Shown piece after piece: positions 18,089 through 26,205 of a stretch of DNA of 64,000 nucleotides. Source of the DNA: Chryseobacterium sp. JUb7 (GTDB lineage: Bacteria; Bacteroidota; Bacteroidia; Flavobacteriales; Weeksellaceae); contig NZ_JANUFF010000001.1 in assembly GCF_024806495.1 (NCBI RefSeq), forward strand, positions 248,001-312,000. Direction: 5' to 3'. Position 1 is the first letter of the stretch. Each line of letters starts with the position of its first letter. Made by a program: the position numbers and the translations under genes. The notes beneath the pieces were generated by a model. It worked only from the letters and a program-made list of their open reading frames with translations, had not been told where the DNA came from and did no database searches.

Positions 18089-18988
18089 ATGGAAATTTCT
18101 TCAGTAAAAGGTATCTTTTTAAGGTATATTTTAATGCCTTTATTTGCAGTGATCATGATGGTGATTTTAGGATTCATCAGAAGGAATAAACCTGCCATAA
18201 AAATCAAAACCATTATCATATACGTGCTGCTTTGCAGTTTGTGTCTTGCAATTCCCGGAATTTTCGGATTTGCCGGAAATCTTTTTAATCCTTACTGGTA
18301 CCTGATTGCGCAGATCGTGTATCTTATTTTAGGAATTATTCACGTTAATTTATTAGATATTTATTTCAAAAAACATTTTGAATCGCAGTCTAAAAGCATA
18401 TTATTCGAATCTGTTCTTACCATAACATGCATTGGCTTCGGAGGTTATCTTTTTTATCTCATATTCAACTGGATGAGTAAAGGGATGGGGTATCCTATCA
18501 TGGCGGCAACCAGTATGTTTATCTTTGTGGTTCCCATGGTATTCCATTACTGCTATATTCAGTTTATCAGTATCCCTGTTGATATTTATAAAACGTGGCG
18601 ATACTCTCCAGAGCAGAGGCTTCCGGATTTTGAAGGTGCCGATTTCGACAGATTAATGGTTTTAAATGTTGAATTAAGCAAAAATCTTGAAGATACCAAC
18701 AGATTTAGAATTAAAGCAAAAACATTACCGACAGGAGTGACTTACGGAGACTGGTTTTACAGAGTGGTAGACGACTACAATCATAAAAACCCCAATTCGA
18801 TTATTCATCTTTCAGATCAGGAAAAAGAACCATATTACTGGATATTTTACACAAAAAAATCGTTTTTCAGCTTCCGGAAATATATTGATTTCGATCAGGA
18901 CATTTCAGCAAATGATATTTCAGAAAATGAAGTGGTTATTTGTAAAAGAGTGATCCAACATGAGGAAGAAGGACTAAGAAAAGCATAA
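18089..18988 (+). CDS. tssN: Probable T6SSiii membrane protein TssN
   Basis: I use the ATG at 18089 (MEISSVKGIFLRY, 300 residues); the longer frame begins with a TTG only 6 bp after the upstream stop and adds an unlikely N-terminus. About five to six transmembrane helices fill residues 10-175. A cytoplasmic C-terminal domain of about 120 residues follows (from YSPEQRLPDFEGADFDRLM). TssN is specific to T6SS subtype iii, where it helps form the membrane complex in place of the TssJLM of other systems. It lies in one transcriptional direction with tssG (54 bp gap) and tssK (26 bp gap). Confidence 0.65.
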   Translation: MEISSVKGIFLRYILMPLFAVIMMVILGFIRRNKPAIKIKTIIIYVLLCSLCLAIPGIFGFAGNLFNPYWYLIAQIVYLILGIIHVNLLDIYFKKHFESQSKSILFESVLTITCIGFGGYLFYLIFNWMSKGMGYPIMAATSMFIFVVPMVFHYCYIQFISIPVDIYKTWRYSPEQRLPDFEGADFDRLMVLNVELSKNLEDTNRFRIKAKTLPTGVTYGDWFYRVVDDYNHKNPNSIIHLSDQEKEPYYWIFYTKKSFFSFRKYIDFDQDISANDISENEVVICKRVIQHEEEGLRKA

Positions 18989-19014
18989 TCACACAAATTT
19001 TAAAAAGTATTACT

Positions 19015-20154
19015 ATGATACAGTCTATTAAACATTTTGCAATCAACTGGGTAGATGGGATGAAAGTTTCCCAGCGCCATTTGAATGATCAGGATAATTT
19101 TTTAATCGATACCATCAGAGATGCCAATTCATTGGGAATTGCAACATATAATTACGGATTATTACCTATTTCAAACGAATTTACGGACAGAACTATTTTT
19201 GATGTTCATAATACCGCAACGAATGATGTTCAGCTGGTGATCAAACACTGCAGTGCTGTTACGATGGCCGGTTACAGAATTGAGCTTAATGACAGGAGGG
19301 TAAGCGTAAAGTCATTGGCAAAATCCATGAATGAAGAGCAGGCAGACGGAGACTATTACATCTTAATTTCTGTAAACCCTTTTGATAAAGTGCCTTTTGG
19401 AGATATTGATCCGGAAGAAATTCCGCCGCGTCATCCGAATACACAATCCAATCACCATATTGAATTACTTCCTGTAACTTCTTTAAACAGCAGTTATTCA
19501 GGAGGGAATTATCTGATTATCGGAAAGGTGGATTTACGCGGAAATATAGCTCAGGTAGATTCTAATTTCATTCCTCCATGTACCTCTATTCAAAGTCATC
19601 CTGCACTGTTGGATTTTTATAATAGTTTTGCAAAATCTATTGGGAACCTGCAGCAGTATGCTTTTAAAATTATTCAGAAAACATCTCATAAAAACCAGAA
19701 TACGGCTTTAGCACAGAACGTTAAGTTTCTATGCAATACCATGATCGATACATTTGGTGATATGTATTTTCAGTTCAGAAATGTTACTCCGTATCAGCCG
19801 CCGATTTTTTTGATTGAATCTTTTGCAAAACTGGCTCTTCGTTTATATAATGCAACCCAGGTGCTGGTTCCTGCCGAATTGGAAGAAATGTTGAATTACA
19901 GTCTCGAGTGGAGTGAAATTGCTCCCCATACTTTATTGAATCAGCTGTCGATTGTTGCTGAAACTAATTATGACCATCATAATTGTGGTGAGCCATTGAT
20001 GTATATTCAGCAGATGCTTAGAAGTCTGGAAACTATTTTCTCAAAACTGAGCGAGCTGGATTATATTGGTCAGAGAAAAGAGAATATCATTGTTAATGAA
20101 CAGGAAGTTTCTTCAAACAACAACCCGAAAAGAGGCTGGAGTGTTTTAGATTAA
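19015..20154 (+). CDS. tssK: Type VI secretion baseplate protein TssK (subtype iii)
   Basis: 379 soluble residues. The N-terminus NWVDGMKVSQRHLNDQDNF resembles the TssK/ImpJ signature 'W-x-(E/D)-GM-x-(L/V)-x-P/Q-x-H-(F/L)-x-x-Q'. A beta-rich N-terminal half and helical C-terminal half follow. TssK links the T6SS baseplate to the membrane complex. A strong terminator follows, so the tssG-tssN-tssK unit ends here; no sheath (TssB/C), Hcp, VgrG or ClpV gene is in the window. Confidence 0.75.
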   Translation: MIQSIKHFAINWVDGMKVSQRHLNDQDNFLIDTIRDANSLGIATYNYGLLPISNEFTDRTIFDVHNTATNDVQLVIKHCSAVTMAGYRIELNDRRVSVKSLAKSMNEEQADGDYYILISVNPFDKVPFGDIDPEEIPPRHPNTQSNHHIELLPVTSLNSSYSGGNYLIIGKVDLRGNIAQVDSNFIPPCTSIQSHPALLDFYNSFAKSIGNLQQYAFKIIQKTSHKNQNTALAQNVKFLCNTMIDTFGDMYFQFRNVTPYQPPIFLIESFAKLALRLYNATQVLVPAELEEMLNYSLEWSEIAPHTLLNQLSIVAETNYDHHNCGEPLMYIQQMLRSLETIFSKLSELDYIGQRKENIIVNEQEVSSNNNPKRGWSVLD

Positions 20155-20199
20155 TATCAAGCTTAACGCAAAATAACCTTAATTCAGGTAAAAAATATA

Positions 20200-20225
20200 A
20201 ATCCCGCTATCGAAATTTCGGGATT
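20200..20225 (+). terminator. Terminator after tssK
   Basis: AATCCCG / CGGGATT stem followed by TTTTTTG, 46 bp past the tssK stop. Confidence 0.85.
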
Positions 20226-20262
20226 TTTTGTGTAAAATTGTTTTAAAATCTATAAATAAAAA

Positions 20263-21435
20263 ATGAACTTAGATAAAATAAGACAGGATATCAGAGGATT
20301 GGAAGACGGTAAAATATTCCTGAACAATGCAGGATCTTCATTGATGTCAAAAGTTGTGGTAGATTCAATGGTTGATTATTTACAGCAGGAAGAACAATCC
20401 GGAGGATATGAGGTAGCCAACAGAAATGCGGATCTTTTAGAACAGTTTTATGATGAAACAGCTCAATTAATCAACTGTAAGTCATCGAATATCGCCTTTG
20501 CAACCAGTGCTACAGATGCTTATGCAAAAGCTCTGTCCAGTATTATTTTCAAGGAAGGTGACTACATTATTACAACAGTTGATGATTATATTTCCAATCA
20601 GATTGTATTTATTTCGTTACAGAAAAATCTGAATGTAAAAGTCATTCGTACGAAAAATCTTCCCGATAACGAACTGGATCTTGAAGATCTGGAAAATTTA
20701 ATCAGGAAATATCAGCCAAAATTGGTTGCAGTTACTCACATTCCTACCAATTCCGGATTGATTCAGAATGTTGAAGCAGTAGGTAAAATCTGCAGGCAGC
20801 ACAATGTTTTATATCTGGTGGATGCCTGCCAGTCTGTTGGTCAAATGGTCGTAGATGTTGAACAAATAGGCTGTGATTTTCTTACGGCAACAGGAAGAAA
20901 ATTTATGCGGGGACCAAGAGGAACAGGATTTTTGTATGTTTCAGACAGAGTATTAGAACAGAATTATGCTCCTTTATTGCTGGATATGAGGGGTGCTCAT
21001 TGGTCGGAGTACGACGATTATGAATTATTTAAAACTGCAAAAAGATTCGAACACTGGGAAATTTCTTATGCTTCATTATTAGGTCTTACGGAAGCTACAA
21101 AATATGCAAATACTGTAGGAATGCAGAATATTGAGGACTACAACAGAAAACTATCAGAAAATTTAAGGCATAATCTACAGAATAGTGGTTTTCAGACCTG
21201 GGATATTGGAACCCACCTGAGCAGTATTATTACTTTTTGCAGTCCGGATGGAGATCTTGAAAAGATTCAGAAAGTTCTTAGAGAAAATAATGTGTTTTTT
21301 TCAGTAACCTATAAAAATTCTGCTTTAATAGATTTTACAAATAAAAATATCAATGGAATTGTCCGGTTATCACCGCATTATTTCAATACGTTGGAAGAAA
21401 TTGAAAAGGTTTCTCAAATACTCAAGTCAGTATAA
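20263..21435 (+). CDS. Aminotransferase class V-fold PLP-dependent enzyme
   Basis: 390 residues of the class V aminotransferase/cysteine desulfurase fold. Visible are IFLNNAGSSLM near the N-terminus, FATSATDAYAKAL (PLP phosphate region), LVDACQSVGQM (Asp that contacts the pyridine nitrogen) and TATGRKFMRGPRGTGFLY, whose Lys forms the PLP Schiff base. No catalytic Cys loop typical of IscS/SufS is evident. The substrate is unknown. It stands next to an Lrp/AsnC regulator and an EamA exporter, suggesting amino-acid metabolism. Single-gene unit between two terminators. Confidence 0.85.
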   Translation: MNLDKIRQDIRGLEDGKIFLNNAGSSLMSKVVVDSMVDYLQQEEQSGGYEVANRNADLLEQFYDETAQLINCKSSNIAFATSATDAYAKALSSIIFKEGDYIITTVDDYISNQIVFISLQKNLNVKVIRTKNLPDNELDLEDLENLIRKYQPKLVAVTHIPTNSGLIQNVEAVGKICRQHNVLYLVDACQSVGQMVVDVEQIGCDFLTATGRKFMRGPRGTGFLYVSDRVLEQNYAPLLLDMRGAHWSEYDDYELFKTAKRFEHWEISYASLLGLTEATKYANTVGMQNIEDYNRKLSENLRHNLQNSGFQTWDIGTHLSSIITFCSPDGDLEKIQKVLRENNVFFSVTYKNSALIDFTNKNINGIVRLSPHYFNTLEEIEKVSQILKSV

Positions 21436-21443
21436 AAGTAATG

Positions 21444-21470
21444 AATCCCGGACATTCTCTGCCCGGGATT
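21444..21470. terminator. Terminator between convergent genes
   Basis: AATCCCGG / CCGGGATT perfect 8-bp stem with an 11-nt loop and a T-run on the plus strand. It abuts the stop codon of the convergent Lrp gene and probably serves both. Confidence 0.85.
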
Positions 21471-21471
21471 T

Positions 21472-21954
21472 TTATTCAAGCTGAGATAAAATATCGATAG
21501 GAATTTCTAATCCCGACTTTACATTATCCATTGAAATTAATGTTCTGAAATGCTTAATATTCTCATTATTATAGAATATTTTCCGGGTAAGCTGTTCGTA
21601 GTCTTTCATAGATGATACGATGATCATTAATATAAAATCAGATTCTCCGGTTACATAGTAGCATTGCTGAACTTCAGGAGCAGCGATGAAGACTTTTTTT
21701 ACGTTATCAATTAATGCAATCTTATCACTTTCTAGAAAAACTTCTACAATAAGTGTGATTGAATGTTTAATTTTCTCAATGTCAATAACTGAAATATCAG
21801 CTTTGATTACTCCTGTTTCGCGCATTCTTTTAATACGTCTCTGAACCGCAGCGGCAGATAAACCGATTTTTTCACCAATATCTCGTTGTGGCGTCATATT
21901 GTCTTTCTGTAGGATCTTGAGAATGGAAATATCGAAATGGTCTAGATTTTTCAA
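21472..21954 (-). CDS. Lrp/AsnC family transcriptional regulator
   Basis: 160 residues. The N-terminal winged helix (LDHFDISILKILQKDNMTPQ, then IGLSAAAVQRRIKRMRETGVI) is followed by the RAM/AsnC ligand-binding domain (VQQCYYVTGESDFILMI). Such proteins assemble into octamers and sense amino acids. It is divergent from an EamA exporter with a near-palindromic site between them, so it probably controls that exporter and itself (inference). Confidence 0.92.
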   Translation of the reverse strand: MKNLDHFDISILKILQKDNMTPQRDIGEKIGLSAAAVQRRIKRMRETGVIKADISVIDIEKIKHSITLIVEVFLESDKIALIDNVKKVFIAAPEVQQCYYVTGESDFILMIIVSSMKDYEQLTRKIFYNNENIKHFRTLISMDNVKSGLEIPIDILSQLE

Positions 21955-21985
21955 AATTTTTTAAACTGAATAATTAATGAAACAA

Positions 21986-22002
21986 AATTGCAAATTACAA
22001 TT
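21986..22002. promoter_or_regulatory. Candidate Lrp/AsnC operator
   Basis: AATTGCAAATTACAATT is a 17-bp near-perfect palindrome (one mismatched pair besides the centre) in the 113-bp divergent region between the Lrp and EamA genes. Confidence 0.45.
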
Positions 22003-22067
22003 CAAATTTCGTAAAAAAACAACAGCTTTTTAATGCATTTTTGCAAAAAAAATAAATCATCAATTTT

Positions 22068-22985
22068 ATGCAGGCTGGTATTTTAAAAGGTTTCTTTCTT
22101 GCGGTTGCTGCCGCTTTACTTTGGGGAGTTTCGGGAACATTCGGTCAGTTCTTATTTCAGCAGAGAGGTATTAATATCGAATGGATGATTACCGTCCGTA
22201 TGTTGATTTCGGGTATTTGTTTATTGCTTTTTGCAAAATTCGGTGAAAAGCTTGATCTTTTTGAAATCTGGAAACACAGGAAAGATGCAATCCAGTTATT
22301 TATTTTCAGTATTACCGGAATGCTGGCCGTTCAGTATACTTATTTTGCAGCAATTAAGCATTCCAATGCTGCTACAGCAACAGTTCTGCAATATGCAGGA
22401 CCTGTTATTATTGCAGTTTATCTGGCCTTTAAAAATAAAAAAGTTCCTATTCTTATTGAGTTTTTAGCCATTATCTTAGCGGTTCTGGGAACATTTCTTT
22501 TAGTGACTCACGGTAAAATTGATACGCTTTCTATTTCTGCTACGGCATTATTTTTTGGAATAGCTTCCGCTGTTGCATTGGCTATTTACACTTTACAGCC
22601 TGTAAAACTGCTATCAAGATACAAGTCTTCTATTGTCATAGGCTGGGGAATGCTTTGTGGAGGAATTGTTTTCAGTTTTGTAAAAGCACCTTGGAATATC
22701 GAAGGAACCTGGGATTTCCAAACATATTGGTACACAGGATTTATTGTTATTTTCGGAACTTTAGTAGCATTTTATGCTTATTTAACAGCTGTTCAGATGA
22801 TTGGAGGACAGAAAACAAGCCTGCTGGCTTCGATGGAGCCTCTTTCAGCGACAATTTTGGCTGTACTTTGGCTTAATGTTTCCTTTACCACAATCGACTG
22901 GATCGGAAGCGCTTTTATAGTTTCAACAGTATTTCTACTGAGCACGGCGTCAAAAAAGCCAAAATCCCAGAAAATAGAAATTTAA
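22068..22985 (+). CDS. EamA family (DMT superfamily) transporter
   Basis: 305 residues with ten hydrophobic segments arranged as two EamA repeats. Typical motifs are LLWGVSGTFGQ near the N-terminus and TVLQYAGPVIIAVYLAFKN in the first repeat, with a matching SLLASMEPLSATILAVLWL in the second. EamA proteins export amino acids or other metabolites across the inner membrane. The divergent Lrp/AsnC regulator strengthens the amino-acid-export reading. Confidence 0.9.
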   Translation: MQAGILKGFFLAVAAALLWGVSGTFGQFLFQQRGINIEWMITVRMLISGICLLLFAKFGEKLDLFEIWKHRKDAIQLFIFSITGMLAVQYTYFAAIKHSNAATATVLQYAGPVIIAVYLAFKNKKVPILIEFLAIILAVLGTFLLVTHGKIDTLSISATALFFGIASAVALAIYTLQPVKLLSRYKSSIVIGWGMLCGGIVFSFVKAPWNIEGTWDFQTYWYTGFIVIFGTLVAFYAYLTAVQMIGGQKTSLLASMEPLSATILAVLWLNVSFTTIDWIGSAFIVSTVFLLSTASKKPKSQKIEI

Positions 22986-22993
22986 TATGATGG

Positions 22994-23030
22994 ACGGAAA
23001 AAATTATTTCTTAACCAGAATTTTTTCCGT
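22994..23030. terminator. Terminator between convergent genes, overlapping the dtxR-type gene end
   Basis: ACGGAAAAAATT / AATTTTTTCCGT perfect 12-bp arms. The right arm and part of the left arm lie inside the last codons and stop of the minus-strand regulator gene (stop at 23004). Confidence 0.7.
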
Positions 23031-23657
23031 TGCCTTTCTGCTTAAAACTTCCTGCTTACCATCTACTTCCACTGTGATAGATTTGTCAAAATTCTCTATT
23101 TTAACGACTTTTATTTTAGTGTTTAATAACAATTTTCTTTCTGTCAGATAGTTTAGAAACGCATCATCAGAAAGGGTAACGGAAGCAAAGATGACATGTT
23201 CGCCCACTTCACAATTGCTCAGTTTTTGTAAGTCCTGGGCAATAATATTTCCGTCTTTATCAGGAATAGGCTCTCCATGAGGGTCAAATTTCGGATAATC
23301 TAAAATTTCATCCATTTTGTCAAAGAAAACCTGAGAATGTACATGTTCCAGCTGCTCGGCGATCTCATGAACATTTTCCCAGCCAAAGTTCATCTTTTTT
23401 ACCAGAAACATTTCTGTAAGCCTGTGTTTTCTTACTACCAAAGAGGCTTCCCGTCTTCCTTTTTCAGTGACAATGAGAGGTTTATAGGTCTCGTAAATAA
23501 CCCAGCCTTTTTCAGCAAATTTCTTCATCATATTATTAACGCTCGGCATTTTTACATTTAAAAATTTGCTGAGTTCATTAATCGTTACTTTCCCTTCATT
23601 ATCAACCAAATGAAACAAAGCCTTCAAATAATTTTCTTCTGTAAGTGTTGTTCTCAA
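23004..23657 (-). CDS. DtxR/MntR family metal-dependent regulator
   Basis: 217 residues. It has an N-terminal helix-turn-helix (LTEENYLKALFHL, then VKMPSVNNMMKKFAEKGWV), a dimerisation/metal-binding domain with RLTEMFLVKKM, HEIAEQLEHVHS and DPHGEPIP, and a C-terminal SH3-like/FeoA-like part. The His/Glu pattern matches metal-binding DtxR/MntR proteins, which repress iron or manganese uptake when metal is bound. The start is a TTG at 23657; no in-frame ATG with the full domain exists upstream. It has no metal transporter next to it, so its targets are elsewhere. Confidence 0.9.
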   Translation of the reverse strand: MRTTLTEENYLKALFHLVDNEGKVTINELSKFLNVKMPSVNNMMKKFAEKGWVIYETYKPLIVTEKGRREASLVVRKHRLTEMFLVKKMNFGWENVHEIAEQLEHVHSQVFFDKMDEILDYPKFDPHGEPIPDKDGNIIAQDLQKLSNCEVGEHVIFASVTLSDDAFLNYLTERKLLLNTKIKVVKIENFDKSITVEVDGKQEVLSRKATEKILVKK

Positions 23658-23742
23658 AATGTTAGATGATTTTCATTACAAATCTAACAAAATATTATTA
23701 ATTATTAATGCTTGTTCGTTTAACTTTTTTTAATTTTACTCT

Positions 23743-24777
23743 ATGAAATTTTCATTTAAAAACGACTATTCAGAAGGTTGTCATCCCAATATTTTAGAAG
23801 CACTTTTACTTCATAATCTTGACCAGCAGGCAGGTTATGGTGAAGATGAATATTCTTTACAGGCTAAAGAATTAATTAAACAAAAAATTAAAAATTCAAA
23901 CTCAGAAATTTATTTTGTATCCGGAGGAACTCAGGCCAATTTGATTGTCATTTCTGCTGTTCTGAGACCTTATCAGGCTGCAGTTTCAGCTTCTACTGGA
24001 CATATTTTAAATAATGAAACCGGTGCGATTGAGGCGACAGGACATAAAGTTTTAAGTATTGAAAAGGAAGATGGGAAGCTCACACCGGAAGATATTATTC
24101 CTGTGTTGGAAAATCATCGAAATGTTCCGCATCAGGTAATGCCGAAATTGGTTTATATCTCGAATTCTACTGAGTTGGGAACTATTTACAGTCTTAAAGA
24201 ATTAGAAGAATTGTCAGCATTTTGTAAAAAGAATCATCTTTATCTTTTTATGGACGGGGCAAGAATGGGGCATGGACTGACTTCAGAAATCAGCGATTTG
24301 ACTCTTGAAAAAGTAGCGGAGCTTACTGATGTTTTCTATTTGGGCGGAACCAAAAACGGAGCATTGATTGGCGAAGCCATTGTTATTAATAATACGGAAC
24401 TTCTGCAGGATTTTGCTTTCAATATAAAGCAGAAAGGGGCATTGCTTGCAAAAGGCAGGTTACTGGGCATTCAGTTTTTAGAGCTGATGAAAAATGATCT
24501 TTATTTTGATCTTGCCAGACATGCCAATCAGCAGGCAATGAAAATAAAAAATGCAATGAAAGAAAGGGGAGTGGAGTTTCTTGCAGATACGTATACCAAT
24601 CAGATTTTCCCGATTTTAAATAATGATTTAATAGAGATACTGTCTGAAAAATTCGAATTTTATGTTTGGAAAAAAATTGATGAAGATTATTCCGCAATAC
24701 GTTTAATTACTTCATGGAATACCAATGATACTGCTGTTAATGAGTTTAATGAAATTATCAAAACTCATATAGCATAA
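23743..24777 (+). CDS. Threonine aldolase/beta-eliminating lyase family protein
   Basis: 344 residues of the fold-type I PLP family. Visible are FKNDYSEGCHPNILEALL, YFVSGGTQANLIVISAVLR, HILNNETGAIEATGHK and YLFMDGARMGHGL (Asp and Arg near the cofactor). In FYLGGTKNGALIGEAIV, the Lys is the PLP-binding residue. The best match in memory is low-specificity L-threonine aldolase (threonine to glycine and acetaldehyde). Cytoplasmic. Monocistronic, divergent from the DtxR-type gene, and ending at a strong hairpin. Confidence 0.88.
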   Translation: MKFSFKNDYSEGCHPNILEALLLHNLDQQAGYGEDEYSLQAKELIKQKIKNSNSEIYFVSGGTQANLIVISAVLRPYQAAVSASTGHILNNETGAIEATGHKVLSIEKEDGKLTPEDIIPVLENHRNVPHQVMPKLVYISNSTELGTIYSLKELEELSAFCKKNHLYLFMDGARMGHGLTSEISDLTLEKVAELTDVFYLGGTKNGALIGEAIVINNTELLQDFAFNIKQKGALLAKGRLLGIQFLELMKNDLYFDLARHANQQAMKIKNAMKERGVEFLADTYTNQIFPILNNDLIEILSEKFEFYVWKKIDEDYSAIRLITSWNTNDTAVNEFNEIIKTHIA

Positions 24778-24805
24778 AAAATCAGCCCGTCAACGGGCTG
24801 ATTTT
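24778..24805. terminator. Bidirectional terminator
   Basis: AAAATCAGCCCGT / ACGGGCTGATTTT perfect 13-nt arms, directly at the aldolase stop and 23 bp from the end of the convergent lipoprotein gene. Confidence 0.92.
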
Positions 24806-24827
24806 CTATTTAATATAAATACTACTA

Positions 24828-25322
24828 TTATTTTAATGCTTTTTCAACAAGTTTACAGTCGGCAGTTTTGTATTCGCCTTCATATTTTATGTTTTTTGGA
24901 TTGGCGTATTTTGTTCCTGTTTTATCCTTTTCGCCATAGCCTTCCCATAAAGAATTATTTTTCTCAAGGAAATTGATCTCCAGCTTATTATCCTGTGTCC
25001 CTTCTGCAGCAAAAGTATACACCAGCTTTAAGGTGTCGCCTGATTTTGTACCGGATAATGTTCCTTTTGAATTATCTTTTTCAAAAAACTTATCATACAT
25101 TTTCCCGGTGATTACTCCCTGTTTATCGGTAATTGAAATAAACATACTGTCTTTTCCCATAGCTGATAAATAACATTTTGAAGATGTTGAAGCATCCTGT
25201 TTGTTTTCGGCAGGCAACGAGGTAGAATCTTTGGAGCTATCTGTGATTGTTGTTGCTTCTTTTTTACTGCAATTCATTAGCAATAATGAGAATGTACTTA
25301 GCAGAATAATTTTTCTTGTCAT
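24828..25322 (-). CDS. Hypothetical lipoprotein, paralogue 1
   Basis: 164 residues. The lipobox LLLMNC puts the lipid-bearing Cys at residue 18, followed by a Ser/Thr/Lys-rich linker. The conserved domain has YLSAMGKDSMFISITDKQG, GTKSGDTLKLVYTFAAEG and a final KTADCKLVEKALK. It is a clear tandem paralogue of the next gene. Two Cys (in KCYL and ADCK) could form a disulphide. I do not recognise a named family; function unknown. Confidence 0.78.
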   Translation of the reverse strand: MTRKIILLSTFSLLLMNCSKKEATTITDSSKDSTSLPAENKQDASTSSKCYLSAMGKDSMFISITDKQGVITGKMYDKFFEKDNSKGTLSGTKSGDTLKLVYTFAAEGTQDNKLEINFLEKNNSLWEGYGEKDKTGTKYANPKNIKYEGEYKTADCKLVEKALK

Positions 25323-25391
25323 TTGTTTAAACTTTATTTAATACCAGAGGACTAACAAGTTTTGAGCCATTGATAGCAGAATAAAAAAAAA

Positions 25392-25409
25392 ACAGCCTTA
25401 GAAGACTGT
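25392..25409 (-). terminator. Terminator after lipoprotein paralogue 2
   Basis: Minus strand: ACAGTCTT / AAGGCTGT stem (one G-U pair) with a 2-nt loop, followed by a long T-run. It separates the two paralogues into distinct transcripts. Confidence 0.7.
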
Positions 25410-25433
25410 ATTTATAATGTTATCGATTATTTT

Positions 25434-25937
25434 TTACTTTAAAACTTTAGAAACCACTTTGCAGTCAGCCGTTTTTAAAACTCTTCCGCCATCGTATTTT
25501 ACTTTGCTGTCATTGGCATATTTTGTTCCCGTCTCCTGATCTCGTTCACCTATCCCTTCGCTTAGACCATCTTTTGTCTGAAGAAAATAGATGTCATTTT
25601 TATTTCCTGTTTTACCTTCAGCAGCAAATTCATAAGTCAACTTAAGCGTATCACCTGATTTAAAACCCGATAAATCACCTTTGTTACTGTCTTTTTCACT
25701 GTTTTTAGTAGCCATTTTTCCGGAAATTGTTCCCAGATTATCATCAATACTTACAAAAACGGTGTCTTTTCCTATAACTCCCATATAACAGAATGATTTT
25801 GGTCCCAATGTGTCTACAACAGGTTCTGTTGCAGCAAGGGTATCAACATCGGGAGTTTCTTTTTTAGGAGCTTCCGTTTTTTTATTACAGCTCATTACAA
25901 AAAGAGATAATGAACCCAATAAGATTAATCTTTTCAT
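25434..25937 (-). CDS. Hypothetical lipoprotein, paralogue 2
   Basis: 167 residues with lipobox LFVMSC (Cys 17), a Pro/Lys/Glu/Thr linker, then a domain parallel to the previous gene: CYMGVIGKDTVFVSIDDNLG, GFKSGDTLKLTYEFAAEG, GTKYANDSKVKYDGG and final KTADCKVVSKVLK. The pair probably arose by duplication. The 'GKD...S/VFVSI...G-x-I-x-GK' layout suggests a small beta-sandwich domain exposed on the envelope. Function unknown. Confidence 0.78.
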   Translation of the reverse strand: MKRLILLGSLSLFVMSCNKKTEAPKKETPDVDTLAATEPVVDTLGPKSFCYMGVIGKDTVFVSIDDNLGTISGKMATKNSEKDSNKGDLSGFKSGDTLKLTYEFAAEGKTGNKNDIYFLQTKDGLSEGIGERDQETGTKYANDSKVKYDGGRVLKTADCKVVSKVLK

Positions 25938-26205
25938 ACCTTATTATTATGTTAAATCAAATTTCAGTTTGCTAAAATAACAATACTATTTTTATATGAA
26001 AGTAAATTTTATGTAAATAAAAAATAATTTTTCTATTTAAGATAATTTATAATTTTAAATTTTTGATTGATGTTTTATCTAAATTTTATTTTATTAAATT
26101 ATTGAAAATAAATTGATTTTATTAATTCGACAGGCTTTTAACATGAGCATAAAATAAAATTTAGGCATGAAAAATGATAAACTATTCTTCAAACAATTCA
26201 CAACT
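25938..26205. other. AT-rich intergenic region
   Basis: Very AT-rich divergent region. I see no ORF, no clear TTG/TAnnTTTG pair and no strong inverted repeat. Confidence 0.5.

Noticed and set aside
17093..20154. Reading the T6SS-like genes as phage or R-type tailocin baseplate genes
   Set aside because: No tail tube, sheath, tape-measure, lysis or capsid genes are present, and the TssN-like membrane protein has no phage counterpart.
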